Assembly: GCA_018366495.1 (NCBI GenBank)
Contig: JAGZHZ010000013.1
Span: 10,580-74,579, forward strand
Origin: Clostridiales bacterium
Lineage (GTDB): Bacteria; Bacillota; Clostridia; Lachnospirales; Lachnospiraceae
Length of the DNA stretch: 64,000 nt
Reading direction: 5' to 3'
The position numbers and the translations under genes are program-made. The notes beneath the pieces are model-generated. The model made no database searches, had not been told where the DNA came from, and was given only the letters and a program-made list of their open reading frames with translations. This document shows positions 1 to 9,800 of the stretch, piece after piece (the first letter of the stretch is position 1; each line of letters begins with the position of its first letter).

Positions 1-680
1 TCAAGCGCACTCGGATTTCCCATAAGCTGCGTCTCATTATTGACCCCATTACTTCCTGACTCTCCAGCTCCATGTAAAAATACAACGAGCGGAAGCGCTT
101 CTTCTTCGCCTTTTTCTTCATATCCTTCCGGAATATACAGACGGTATGGAAGCTCACTGCCATCTTCCGGATTTGTATACGTTAATTCTAAGAATTCATC
201 CACAAGTAAATTCTGCTCTGCTGTGTTTGTAAAGGAACCTGCCTCCACAATATCCCCAGATGCCAGTGTCACATTTGCTGTCTGCTGAATCGTCAGATTG
301 ATCGGCAGTCTCATATTTTCCCCGTTTGCATACAAAAGCGTTCCGCCTTCCCCTGCGCCCGGCGTCAGATCTACGCTCAGTTCCACGAAGACATATTTTC
401 CCTGTGCCTCCGCTTCCCCTTTTTCTCCGCTGTTATTTACATACACCTTGCTGATCTTTCGTCCCGGAACCTTGTAAGAAGAAAGACTGACTGTTCCTGC
501 TGCAACTTCTCCCGGATATTCAATCATCACACAGGTCACTGCCTGTCCATCCTCCAGTGTCTCTGCGATTGCTGTCACCCCTGTCAGTTCCACAATATCT
601 CCTGTCTCCTCTGCACTGACAGAAAGTCCCATCACCATCATGCCTGCCAGTAAACCTGCTGCCGCCTTATTCCACTTCAT
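1..680 (-). CDS. Secreted alpha/beta-hydrolase esterase, 3' end outside window
   Basis: The first 226 residues are visible; the gene runs off the left edge of the window. It starts at the ATG at 678-680 behind a GGAGGG ribosome-binding site. It opens with a signal peptide (MKWNKAAAG..., cleavage near VSA-EE at residues 23-24). Next comes a beta-rich N-terminal region (about 28-130) like the Ig-like domain of EstA-type esterases, then the start of an alpha/beta-hydrolase fold with the oxyanion-loop motif VVFLHGAGESG near residue 200. The nucleophile serine lies outside the window. The hydrolase start resembles the esterase at 5022-6611 (both have an FLHG motif followed by N-N-E-x-QL), so two related secreted esterases flank the first sensor triad. 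The family members are carbohydrate esterases, peptidase-like hydrolases or PHB-depolymerase-like proteins; the substrate cannot be told. Confidence 0.85.
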   Translation of the reverse strand, partial: MKWNKAAAGLLAGMMVMGLSVSAEETGDIVELTGVTAIAETLEDGQAVTCVMIEYPGEVAAGTVSLSSYKVPGRKISKVYVNNSGEKGEAEAQGKYVFVELSVDLTPGAGEGGTLLYANGENMRLPINLTIQQTANVTLASGDIVEAGSFTNTAEQNLLVDEFLELTYTNPEDGSELPYRLYIPEGYEEKGEEEALPLVVFLHGAGESGSNGVNNETQLMGNPSAL

Positions 681-883
681 AATAAAACCCTCCTTTTTTG
701 TTTTATACCATGCTGTTTTCGATGGCTTTATTATATCATCCTCTTTTTCTTTTTTTTGTTCTATATATTTGCTTTCTCATGTCAATGTTTGGACAAATAA
801 CTGTACTATTTTGCTGTGCTTCCACTTTTTTGCACACATTGTTTTTTGTATTCACGGAAATCCCGTTCTATTTAAATATCTGC

Positions 884-1630
884 TCATCCCTTTTTCTGCA
901 CACATTGTTTTCTGTATTCTCGTGGAGATAGCCCAACTTTTTGTCTGAAAACGTTTGAAAAATAAGAAAGTGTCTCATATCCGCAATCCTGGCTGATCAG
1001 ACTGATTGGCAGATTTGTCTGTCTAAGCAATTTTTTTGCAACGGAAAGTCTTTTTTTCTGAATATATTCTGACAAAGTGTCTCCCGTTTCTTTTTTAAAC
1101 AAGGTAGACAGATATTCCTGGTTAAAACCGGCAAATTCCGCAATCTCCTTTCTTGTAATCTCTCGTGACAAATGTTCTTCAACATACAGCTTTATCCTCT
1201 CAATCATATCGGAATTTGTCTGTCCTGCATTTTTTTCCTGCTCCATTTCTTGTTGTTTTACTGGAAGCTTCTGCTGTGCCTTTTTTATTGCGCGCATCAG
1301 TTCTTCATTTTCAACTGGTTTCAGCAGATATTCTGAAACGCCAAGACTGATTGCCTTTTTTGCATAGTGAAAATCAGCAAAGCTGCTTAGAACAATACTG
1401 ATACAGCAAATTTTTTGTTCATTTACCCATTCAATTAAGTCCAGTCCGCTGCCTCCCGGCATCTCAATATCGCTGATTAGCAGATCAATCTTTTCCCGCT
1501 CTAAAATCTCCATTGCCTTGTTCATTGAAAATGCTTTAAATATAAAATCAATCGAAAATTCTTGTCTGTCAATGATTTTTTCTATTCCATTCACAACTGG
1601 AACATTGTCATCCACGATCAACAAATTCAT
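884..1630 (-). CDS. AraC-type response regulator (YesN-like), triad 1
   Basis: The 248-residue protein has an N-terminal receiver domain with phospho-acceptor Asp54 (LLISDIEMPGGSG), an acidic pair near residue 7-8 and the conserved lysine in LLKP. The C-terminus (about 150-247) is an AraC-type double helix-turn-helix. I chose the ATG at 1628-1630 (MNLLIVDD) over the longer frame because the receiver fold starts there and the codon overlaps the stop of the upstream binding-protein gene as ATGA, which suggests translational coupling. It is the last gene of a kinase / binding protein / regulator operon on the minus strand. Expected role: DNA-binding output of the kinase at 3106-4764, controlling glycan-use genes nearby. 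The target genes are inferred, not shown. Confidence 0.9.
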   Translation of the reverse strand: MNLLIVDDNVPVVNGIEKIIDRQEFSIDFIFKAFSMNKAMEILEREKIDLLISDIEMPGGSGLDLIEWVNEQKICCISIVLSSFADFHYAKKAISLGVSEYLLKPVENEELMRAIKKAQQKLPVKQQEMEQEKNAGQTNSDMIERIKLYVEEHLSREITRKEIAEFAGFNQEYLSTLFKKETGDTLSEYIQKKRLSVAKKLLRQTNLPISLISQDCGYETLSYFSNVFRQKVGLSPREYRKQCVQKKG

Positions 1631-3105
1631 TTTTCTTTCACCCTTTTCCATTCTTTATACTGCCTCTCAATCTCACGCTTTACTTCCTCTGCGCCCGCCA
1701 TCTCCATCTCAGAAAGCATTTTAGGAAGATATACTGTATAATCCAGCATTCCTGTCTCCAATCCATAAATATATTTTTCTGCAATCTCATTTAATTTTTC
1801 ATTTTGCTCTCTTACATTTGTATCATCGAAATAAAAACCTGCAGACTCTGCTGTCTTTGCATTTTTTTGAAATTCTTCTGTCTCTTCCCATAAATTTGGG
1901 TCGTTTCCATGCCATATATAAGAGAGCATCTGATTTGGAAAACTCCATCCCATATTGGGATAATAGCCAGACAGATCTGATGTCACCCCCTCTGGAAAAT
2001 CAATCGTCCCATCCTCCAGAACCGTATAATGCATTCCTTCTATTCCATAGATTAAAAGATTAACAAGTTCTGCATCACTATACAATAAATTTAAAAATTT
2101 CATTGCTTCTTCAGGATGTTCACATTCCTTTGTGATCCCCCATGGTGAAATCCGTACAGAAGAGTTTGTGATATATGGCTCCAGAAGAGGAACAATCACC
2201 ATCTCCTGTCCTGAACTTACGCTTTCCTCCCATTCAATTCCTGGTTTGCACGCACAAAAATAAGAAAATAATTTTCCTGCTTTTACCATCTCAGACCCCT
2301 TTATATTCTGTAAAGGCAATTCTTCTGGCATATATCCCAATTCATACCATCTCCGAATCATCCCTATCCATTCTCTGTAGGAATCTGTATCATAAAAGTT
2401 GACGACTTCTCCTTCGTTTTCCCAGCTGAAATCAAAAATGGAATTTGGAATGGAATCATAAAAGCGATACCGTAATAAGAATCCATTCTGTGTCCACAGA
2501 GGTGATGTCATAATTAAATCTGGTTCCTGTTTACTGATAAATGAAAATAATTGATCCACATCTTGTAATGTATGAATCTTTTCTGGATCAATCTGATATT
2601 TTTCTAAAATATCCTTTCTGAAAGCAATCCCTGCCGATGCTGCGCAGTCTGCTTTTGAAGGAAGAGTATATAAATGACCATTTTGCTTTGTATTCTGAAT
2701 CTCCTCCCTAGAGACTTGTTTTAAAATATCTTGTCCATACTGTTCCAGCAGCTCATCCATTTCTTGATATTCAAATTCCCCTGTAATCTTTGAGGCAATA
2801 TCAATGATAATCCCTTCTTTTTCAGCCATTATTTTTTCTTCCGTCTGTGTCATAGGAAGAACAGGAATAAAACGGAGATGGACACCTATTTTCTCCCAAA
2901 CCATCTGATCTGCCTTTTCAAAGATAAGATTGCAGTCCTCTGGTATCTGAAAATCATATCGTATCATCACATTAAGCGTAACTTCTTCTTGTGCATTACT
3001 GACACTTCCTGCCCTTAATATCCACATCAAGGTCAAAATTCCTGTATACATTTTTGCTTTCTTTTTTCGTTTCTGTCTCTGTTCTTGCTTCTGCGCCATC
3101 TGCAT
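1627..3105 (-). CDS. Extracellular solute-binding protein with DUF3502-type C-terminus, triad 1
   Basis: This 492-residue protein is related to sugar ABC-transporter binding proteins of the LipO type. The C-terminal third (EEAMKFLNLLYSDAELVNLL, YGIEGMHY, then a GFYFDD motif) aligns by eye with the binding protein at 10840-12297. It has a very basic N-terminus and a hydrophobic stretch ending SVSNA-Q at about residues 34-39, fitting signal peptidase I. No lipobox cysteine is present, unlike its paralogue. It abuts the kinase stop codon and overlaps the regulator start. No ABC permease or ATPase lies alongside, so a sensory role (presenting ligand to the kinase) is more likely than transport. 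A second ATG two codons in is an equally good start. Confidence 0.88.
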   Translation of the reverse strand: MQMAQKQEQRQKRKKKAKMYTGILTLMWILRAGSVSNAQEEVTLNVMIRYDFQIPEDCNLIFEKADQMVWEKIGVHLRFIPVLPMTQTEEKIMAEKEGIIIDIASKITGEFEYQEMDELLEQYGQDILKQVSREEIQNTKQNGHLYTLPSKADCAASAGIAFRKDILEKYQIDPEKIHTLQDVDQLFSFISKQEPDLIMTSPLWTQNGFLLRYRFYDSIPNSIFDFSWENEGEVVNFYDTDSYREWIGMIRRWYELGYMPEELPLQNIKGSEMVKAGKLFSYFCACKPGIEWEESVSSGQEMVIVPLLEPYITNSSVRISPWGITKECEHPEEAMKFLNLLYSDAELVNLLIYGIEGMHYTVLEDGTIDFPEGVTSDLSGYYPNMGWSFPNQMLSYIWHGNDPNLWEETEEFQKNAKTAESAGFYFDDTNVREQNEKLNEIAEKYIYGLETGMLDYTVYLPKMLSEMEMAGAEEVKREIERQYKEWKRVKEK

Positions 3106-4764
3106 TTACCATCCTTTCACCTTCGGAATCTTCATCTCAATATGTGCGCCTCCCTCTTTTCTATTTGAAAAAATAATGCCTGCTTTCCCATGATATAAAA
3201 TAGCTAATCTTTGAGTGACATTGTAAAGTCCAATTCCTCCATCTTGTTTTGAAGTTGTAATCTTTTTTCCCTGATTCAGTTCCTGTAAAATATTTTCTGG
3301 AAAACCATTGCCATTGTCATCCACACATAAAATAAGATATGCTTCTCCATTCTCTTCCTTTTGAATTCCCCAGATTCTGATTTTTACTTTTTCATTCAAA
3401 GAATGTTTGATTGCATTTTCTACCAGTGTCTGAAGCGACAGGATTGGAATTTCTTCTTCATACATTTCCTCTTCTACCTGTATTTCATATTGAAATTCTG
3501 TCTGCTTTTTAATTTTTTGAATTTCAAAATAATTTTGAATATGTTCCAATTCTTCTTCCAGAGAAATGAAACTGCCTCTGTACAAGATATAGCGAAAATG
3601 TTTTGAAAGACATAATGTCATTTTCTGTACCATCTCATAATCTTTTGCCTGAGCAAATCCCATAATTGTTGTCAGCGCATTCAAGAAAAAATGGGGCTTG
3701 ATCTGCATCTGCAAAAGCTGCATATTTGCCTCCTGCTTTCTCAGTTTTTCCTCATAGATATCTATTTTCAGGTGTTCAATTTCTGCTGTCATAGAATTCA
3801 TTGCCTCATAGACCTCACTCAGTTCCCTATCCAATCCTTCCGGAATCTGATGGGAAGAAAAATCCCCGTTCTTGATACGGTTCATCTGCAATGTCAAATT
3901 TTTGACAGGCTTGATCAGTCTGACACTCAGATAAACAAGGTAAGCTGCCAGAATCAATACAGAAAAACAAACCAGCACGATCAAAACTCTGTTTAATTCT
4001 TTAAATGACCGAAAAACTTCTTCTCTGTTCAAAAGAGCTGTAATCTCAAACGATCCGTCTGAAGATGCTTGTTCCACAGGGAAAAATTTTTTCTGATCCT
4101 GTTCTTTAAATGAATTTTGCCAGATTCCTTCTTTATCTTCCAGAAAAACAGCTTCTAATCCGTCAATCTCCTGTTTCTCAATTTCTTTTAGGAAATTATC
4201 TGCTTTGATCCAGCAGCCCCAGACAATTCCTCCGTTCCGTATTGCCAATAAAAAATAATGGTTTTCCCCCGCTTGAAATTTCTGATATCCTTTTTCAAAT
4301 GGATTTTCCTCTTTTTCTATCTGCGCGGCAAATTTTTCCACATACTGTGCCGCCTGACATTGTTGGCAATAATCACTGTTGACATTGCGGATAAATCGAA
4401 ATGTTTCTTCTTTTTGCAAAAAAACAGCATCGATCATCGGGTGAGTGAAAATATCTTTTGCATAATAATAATTCAACTCTGAAAGCGCATTCAGCCTGAC
4501 ATATTCAGACTCTGATTCCAGCTGCTCCAAAAGTTCCCCAGGAACATCTGTGGTCGCCACATATTTTCTGATCGTCTCAAGTGTCACCTCCATCTCAGAA
4601 ATATATGGTTTTAAAATCTGTCTGTTTGTAAGGATCAGCTGTTGTTCAAATAAATTCATCGCCATCGAAACACTTCCTGCAAAAAGTCCGATAATCGGCA
4701 CGATAAACGCAAGAGCCCAGACAAGCAGCTTCACATTTAAAGAATGAACCATTTGTTTCTTCAT
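3106..4764 (-). CDS. YesM-family sensor histidine kinase, triad 1
   Basis: This is a 552-residue membrane kinase. A first transmembrane helix lies at about 13-35, followed by an extracellular sensor region of about 210 residues, a second helix at about 250-275, a HAMP linker, the His_kinase domain with phospho-acceptor His358 in QIKPHFFLNAL, and a C-terminal ATPase domain (N-box VENAIKHS, DNGNGFP, GGIGLYNV). This is the standard layout of kinases that pair with AraC-type regulators. It is the first gene of the triad; the binding-protein gene starts directly after its stop. The extracellular domain probably contacts the binding protein, which is an inference from the operon layout. Confidence 0.92.
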   Translation of the reverse strand: MKKQMVHSLNVKLLVWALAFIVPIIGLFAGSVSMAMNLFEQQLILTNRQILKPYISEMEVTLETIRKYVATTDVPGELLEQLESESEYVRLNALSELNYYYAKDIFTHPMIDAVFLQKEETFRFIRNVNSDYCQQCQAAQYVEKFAAQIEKEENPFEKGYQKFQAGENHYFLLAIRNGGIVWGCWIKADNFLKEIEKQEIDGLEAVFLEDKEGIWQNSFKEQDQKKFFPVEQASSDGSFEITALLNREEVFRSFKELNRVLIVLVCFSVLILAAYLVYLSVRLIKPVKNLTLQMNRIKNGDFSSHQIPEGLDRELSEVYEAMNSMTAEIEHLKIDIYEEKLRKQEANMQLLQMQIKPHFFLNALTTIMGFAQAKDYEMVQKMTLCLSKHFRYILYRGSFISLEEELEHIQNYFEIQKIKKQTEFQYEIQVEEEMYEEEIPILSLQTLVENAIKHSLNEKVKIRIWGIQKEENGEAYLILCVDDNGNGFPENILQELNQGKKITTSKQDGGIGLYNVTQRLAILYHGKAGIIFSNRKEGGAHIEMKIPKVKGW

Positions 4765-5021
4765 AAATAAACTCCTTTCGCCTGCTGCTGCATGTATCTT
4801 TCATCATACCGCATTTTTCATTAAAATTCACTATGAATTATTTGGTTTTCCTCTTTTCTTTTTGCAAGTTTCACATATACAACTAACATTTTCACAAATT
4901 TTTCTAATATTATTGATAGAAATTTCTCAACAAAGCCGTTATAGTATTCTTATCTGAAATGTGCCTGTACAGAACGGAAATGTACTGCACACAAATTTTT
5001 TTAAGAAAGGAATGTATAATT
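4765..5021. other. Divergent intergenic region between triad 1 and esterase-MBL gene
   Basis: These 257 bases separate the minus-strand triad from the plus-strand esterase and must contain both promoters. The DNA is AT-rich. I see a TATAGT-like element near 4940 for the plus strand but no convincing -35 at the right spacing, and no clear dyad operator. The AAGAAAGG at 5003-5010 is the probable ribosome-binding site for the ATG at 5022. Confidence 0.5.
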
Positions 5022-6611
5022 ATGAAAGCAAAACTTTTAAGAGCAATCCTTGTATCAGGCCTGGCTATTTCCTGTGTTGCTCCTTCCCTGACAGTCGGGG
5101 CAACCGAATCGGATGCGGATGATCTGTCTGTTTTCGAATCCGGAGAAACCGTTGTGGACGACAAAACCATGGAATATCGCCTGTATGATCCATCAGACAA
5201 CGGATATGAAGCAGAGTCTTATCCACTTGTTTTATTCCTGCACGGCGAAGATGCAGTAGGCGATGACAATGAAGCGCAGCTGACTGCAAACCGCGGCGCT
5301 ACTCTTTGGACAGAAGAAGGATTAGCACAGCAGAATCCAGTCTATGTTTTAGCTCCGCAGTGCCAGGATGGAGATTGGACGACAGAAGAAAATGTTGCCC
5401 TTGTAAAACAGGCTCTCGATGATGTGATTGCAGAAAACAATGTAGATCCAGATCGCATCTATGTACAGGGAATGTCAATCGGCGGAACCGGCACATGGAA
5501 AATGCTTCTGGAATATCCTGACGTATTTGCAGCCGGAATACCGATCTGCGGACAGATTCCTGAAGAATATTATGAGAATCCAGACGTTTTCAAATCACTT
5601 GTAAATATGCCGATCTGGGCATTCCACACCGCTGACGATGATGTGATTCCTGCTGAGGAGACTGCAAAAGCCGTTCAGGCATTGAAAGATGCTGGAAGCA
5701 AGTGTATAAAATACGAAGAATACTCCGCCGGCTCCATCACACCTGCGCATGAAGTCTGGAACCGTGTCTATGATATCGGAACACCATACAACTGGCTGAT
5801 GGTTCAGTCCCGCGAGAGAACACAGGACAACACATTAGATCCTTCCTTACTGTTCAGCAAGAAAGAAATCAGCGACACAGTAACACGCGTCTGTGACTAC
5901 GAATTAGGTCAGATTTATGTGATTGAAAATGAAGGCGGCGTTCTTTTGATTGACAGTGGAATGGGCGGCATGGGTGAAGCTGATCTGTATGCTTATATCC
6001 GTGATGAAGTGCTGAAAAACAAAGATGCCGAATTTGATCTTCTGCTGACACACAATCATGTCGATCATGTACTTGGAATTCCTTCTCTTGTAAATTCAGG
6101 AAAACTTAAAAACATTTATATTCACGAAGCAGATAAAGAAGGTCTCGATGAGTGGATGACAAATCTGAAGGTCGATCTGGGTGATTCCTTAAAATTCCTC
6201 AAAGAAGGGGATACTGTGACTGTAGGAAATGAAACAATTGATGTTCTGGAAGTTCCTGGTCATACACCTGGTTCCATTGTATTCTTCTACAATGATTATA
6301 TCTTTACAGGTGACGCCATCGGTTCAGGAGATTTATGGCTGAATGGTGAATACGTTGAAAATTATCTGCCATCTATCCATCATTTTCTGGATGAAATCAA
6401 GGCAAGAGGAAACTCATTTGAAATTCTTCCAGGTCATGCTGAAAATAAGACTCCATTCTATGTACAATATGTAGAAGATATCGGCGCCTGTGCAGAAGGA
6501 ATCGTGGACGGAAGTCTTCCTGTCGGTGTCTATACAAGAAGAGTAGGCGCCTATGCAACATATAACTCTGGAAATATTTACTTTGATTCTTCCAAAGTAA
6601 AAGCAGAATAA
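5022..6611 (+). CDS. Secreted esterase fused to a metallo-beta-lactamase-fold hydrolase
   Basis: The 529-residue protein begins with a signal peptide (MKAKLLRAILVSG..., cleavage near VGA-TE at about residue 26). Residues about 35-280 are an alpha/beta hydrolase of the PHB-depolymerase/peptidase-like group: VLFLHGE oxyanion loop, nucleophile Ser152 in GMSIGG, an acidic residue in HTADDD and a histidine in TPAHEVW. Residues about 290-500 are a metallo-beta-lactamase fold with the zinc motif THNHVDH (His344, His346, Asp348, His349), GHTPGS, FTGDAIG and a last histidine in LPGHAEN. Both active sites look complete. The ATG at 5022 was chosen because the signal peptide starts there. Two unlike hydrolases in one exported chain is unusual; the order of action and the substrate are unknown. 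Confidence 0.9.
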   Translation: MKAKLLRAILVSGLAISCVAPSLTVGATESDADDLSVFESGETVVDDKTMEYRLYDPSDNGYEAESYPLVLFLHGEDAVGDDNEAQLTANRGATLWTEEGLAQQNPVYVLAPQCQDGDWTTEENVALVKQALDDVIAENNVDPDRIYVQGMSIGGTGTWKMLLEYPDVFAAGIPICGQIPEEYYENPDVFKSLVNMPIWAFHTADDDVIPAEETAKAVQALKDAGSKCIKYEEYSAGSITPAHEVWNRVYDIGTPYNWLMVQSRERTQDNTLDPSLLFSKKEISDTVTRVCDYELGQIYVIENEGGVLLIDSGMGGMGEADLYAYIRDEVLKNKDAEFDLLLTHNHVDHVLGIPSLVNSGKLKNIYIHEADKEGLDEWMTNLKVDLGDSLKFLKEGDTVTVGNETIDVLEVPGHTPGSIVFFYNDYIFTGDAIGSGDLWLNGEYVENYLPSIHHFLDEIKARGNSFEILPGHAENKTPFYVQYVEDIGACAEGIVDGSLPVGVYTRRVGAYATYNSGNIYFDSSKVKAE

Positions 6612-6646
6612 GGTTTTCATTTTTTCTAAAATTCATAATACATGAC

Positions 6647-6695
6647 AAAGCTGCCATGAGCGCGAATTTCATTTCGCCTCACAGGCAGCTTTTCC
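6647..6695 (+). terminator. Rho-independent terminator after esterase-MBL gene
   Basis: The stem pairs AAAGCTGCC at about 6647-6655 with GGCAGCTTT at about 6684-6692, extended inward by TGAG/CTCA, and runs into TTTT. It lies 35 bases after the plus-strand stop codon. Confidence 0.75.
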
Positions 6696-6716
6696 CCGTT
6701 CAGTTTTCAAAAAATC

Positions 6717-6765
6717 AAAGGCCTGACGAAAGTAAAAATTCTTCCGTCAAGCCTCTTTTTGTTTT
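6717..6765. terminator. Second terminator, possibly bidirectional
   Basis: AGGCCTGACG pairs imperfectly with CGTCAAGCCT, followed on the plus strand by CTTTTTGTTTT. It sits between two converging genes. The A-rich tract before the stem gives a weaker U-run for the minus-strand GH3 gene. Confidence 0.6.
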
Positions 6766-6858
6766 ATATATCTGTCTTATACATCCCTGACCTTGTTTAT
6801 CTCAAAAATCTCTTGCGCTATGGAATGTTTTTCTATATTCTGTCGTCTTTACTGATTT

Positions 6859-9800
6859 TTATTCTACAACAAACTGGAAATATGCGTAGCTCCATACAGG
6901 GGATCCTGCAAATTCTTCATCTACTTTAATATAGACATTGTATGTTCCCTCGCTGCCTTCCACCGGTGTTCCGGAGATTACAGCATTTCCGTCGCTGTTA
7001 AAGCTGATTTCCAGTCCTTCTGGCAGATCATCACCCAGATCGCTCAAGTCAAACTGCGTCAGCACATTGGAAAATCCGTCAGAGATTGAGAAATCTTGAG
7101 AGAATTCTTCACCTGTTTTTAACTGGAATACGGTTCCAACCTCCGGAGTCACAGACAGAGCGCCTTCTACATATAATTCAAACTCTGCCGTCTTCTGTTC
7201 TTCGCCTTCTGAAGCAGTAACTGTAAACTCGTAAATACCTGAGCTTTCTGCTGCCGGCTGTCCCCACAGTTTTCCGTCTTCATCCAGAAGCATACCTGTT
7301 GGAAGTTCGCCTTCTGTAATTTCATATACAGCATTTTCTCCTGCTCCCGGAACTTTTACATATGTTTCTTTATAATTGTACGTTGCTTTTGCATGATTCA
7401 GTTTGCCATCCTGTGCAGCATTTTCCTCTGTCGAAGCAGATGGAGCTACTTCCTGTGCATCAGCATCTGTGCTGACGGTACCTTCTTTTTGAACGGTAAG
7501 CGTCAGAGGCGTTGTAGCTGTATTTCCCTTGTCGTCTGTCACCTTAAATACAAGTTTATATTCTCCTGCTGTTCCCACTTCAGGTACTCCGCTTAATTTG
7601 CCGTTTGGAGCCAGTTTCATTCCTTCTGGCAGTTTCTCTGAACTTTCGTCCAGTGAGAATGTATAGCTGACTGCATCAAAATTGCTGTTTGCCCAGAGCG
7701 GATTTACTTTTACCAGGCTATATTCTTCACCTTCTGTTGCATTTACAAGTGTTGTTGTCACAATGGCAAGATCTCCTACTTCATTATGATAAGAAGGATC
7801 TACTGCCAGACTGCTGTGAAGCGCACGGTTCAAAACATTATAAGCGTTGCGAAGCATTACGTCACGGTTAATCAGACCATCATCCCAGCACTGTACTAAT
7901 TCGTCATAAATGCTGTAGCGTGTATGTGTGCCGCTCATGATCATATCATTTCCGGCAAGCATCTCATATCCAGAGATTGCGATATCATCGAAATCACCCC
8001 AGTCTGTCACAACAAAGCCTTCAAATCCCCATTCTCCTCTGAGGATATTTGTCAAAAGTTCAGGGCTTCCTGCACATGCCTGGCTGTTTACACTGTTGAA
8101 AGCAGACATTACATTATAAACATCGCCTGTCTTGACTGCCATCTCAAATGGTTTCAGATAAATCTCACGCAGAACACGTTCCGGCACAATTACATTAATT
8201 GCTGCTTTTGATGTCCCTTCTGCCTCACTTGTTAAAGTATACAATCCACGGCGGAACCATTCCTGATCGTTTGCCACAAAATGTTTCAGACACACGGATA
8301 CTCCAGCCTGCGATACACCGGAAGCCAGTGCTGCCGCACCTTTTCCGGACAGTACAGGGTCTTCTGACCAGTATTCCTGATTACGTCCCACGAGAGGATT
8401 GCGGTGCAGGTTGATAGATGGAGCCAGCCAGTTATCCACATTGTTCAGAATCATTTCTTCGCCCTGGTAAACACCCATCTGATACAAGCCTTCTGTATTC
8501 CATGTACAAGCCTGAGCTGCCGGTCGAATCCATCCTGTGTTTGTTCTCACACCGTCGATTGTCATTCCTGTACCGCTTCCGCCGTCTGCATATCCCTGGG
8601 AAGGAATGCCTAAACGAAGGATAGCGCGGGAAGTTCCGGCGCCTACATTCTGTTTTGTAGATACTTTTCCAAGACCGATGTTTGGTTCATCAGAAGCATA
8701 CAAGTCGATCTCTGGATCACGGTTTCCTTCTTCGTCCAGATAGGTTGCGCCTGTACCGCCGCTTAAGAAAATTGCAAGTTCTTCATCTGTCAGCTGTGTC
8801 ACAAACTGTTCCAGAGAAATTTTGCCCTGTACAACAGCCTGGAATGTATAGACTGGTGCGTCTTCCGGAAGTTCTTCAAATGTATAGACAGGATTTTCTT
8901 TTACTTCTAATTTCTGATCTACATAAGAAGCATCAATCTCTACTACTTTTGCAGATGCAAGTTCTTCTGCTTCTCCTTCATAAGTAATCGGATCTGCATC
9001 CGCATATTTGAGCCGGCGGCTTTCATATAATTCTTTATTTACATCCTGCATGGACAGCTGATTGCTTAACTGTTCTACAATAATTTTTTCCGGTACGGAA
9101 ATTTTTCCTGCCACATGAGTATTTCTGGATGAATTTCCTACACGGATGATATATTCGCCTGGCTCTAAGACATAAGCTGCAAGTTCTTCGTCGTAAGAAG
9201 CGATATCATAGAATGAGATATCCAATTTCATCGTCTGTTCTTCTCCGCTCTTTAACTCTGCTGTCTTTCCAAATGTGACAAGGTTCTGGTATGCCTGTTC
9301 CAGTTCACCCTGTGGTTTGGAGACATACACTTCCATGACTTCTTTTCCAGGAACCACATCTTCAGCGGATTCATTTCTGATGGTAGCGCTTACCGTAAAG
9401 TTCTTTGTCTCTTTGTTTGCCGTCACATCCAGATTATTGAATGAAAATTCGGAATAGGATAAGCCGAATCCAAATGGATAAGCTACTTCTTTATTGAATG
9501 TGTCAAAGTAACGATATCCCATATAAATGTACTCTTCATATGCACTGATCGGGTCGTTCTCTGAGAATTTGCGTGATCCATATTTTGACTCATTTCCTTC
9601 CCAGTCATATCCCTTGTCTGCATAGGAAGTATATCCAAAGTTTTCTGCTGTCGGATGATCCTCATAATGGTATGTGAGCGTATCGTTCAATTTTGCGGAA
9701 GGATTGACATTTCCAAATAAAATATCTGCCATGGCAAGTCCATGGAACTGTCCTGCGCCATATTCTACAAGGAAAGCGTCGATGTCATATTTCTCAAACT

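Noticed and set aside
7393..9665. Several open frames antisense to the large GH3 gene
   Set aside because: They lack ribosome-binding sites and recognisable motifs, and lie fully opposite a long gene with clear domain content.
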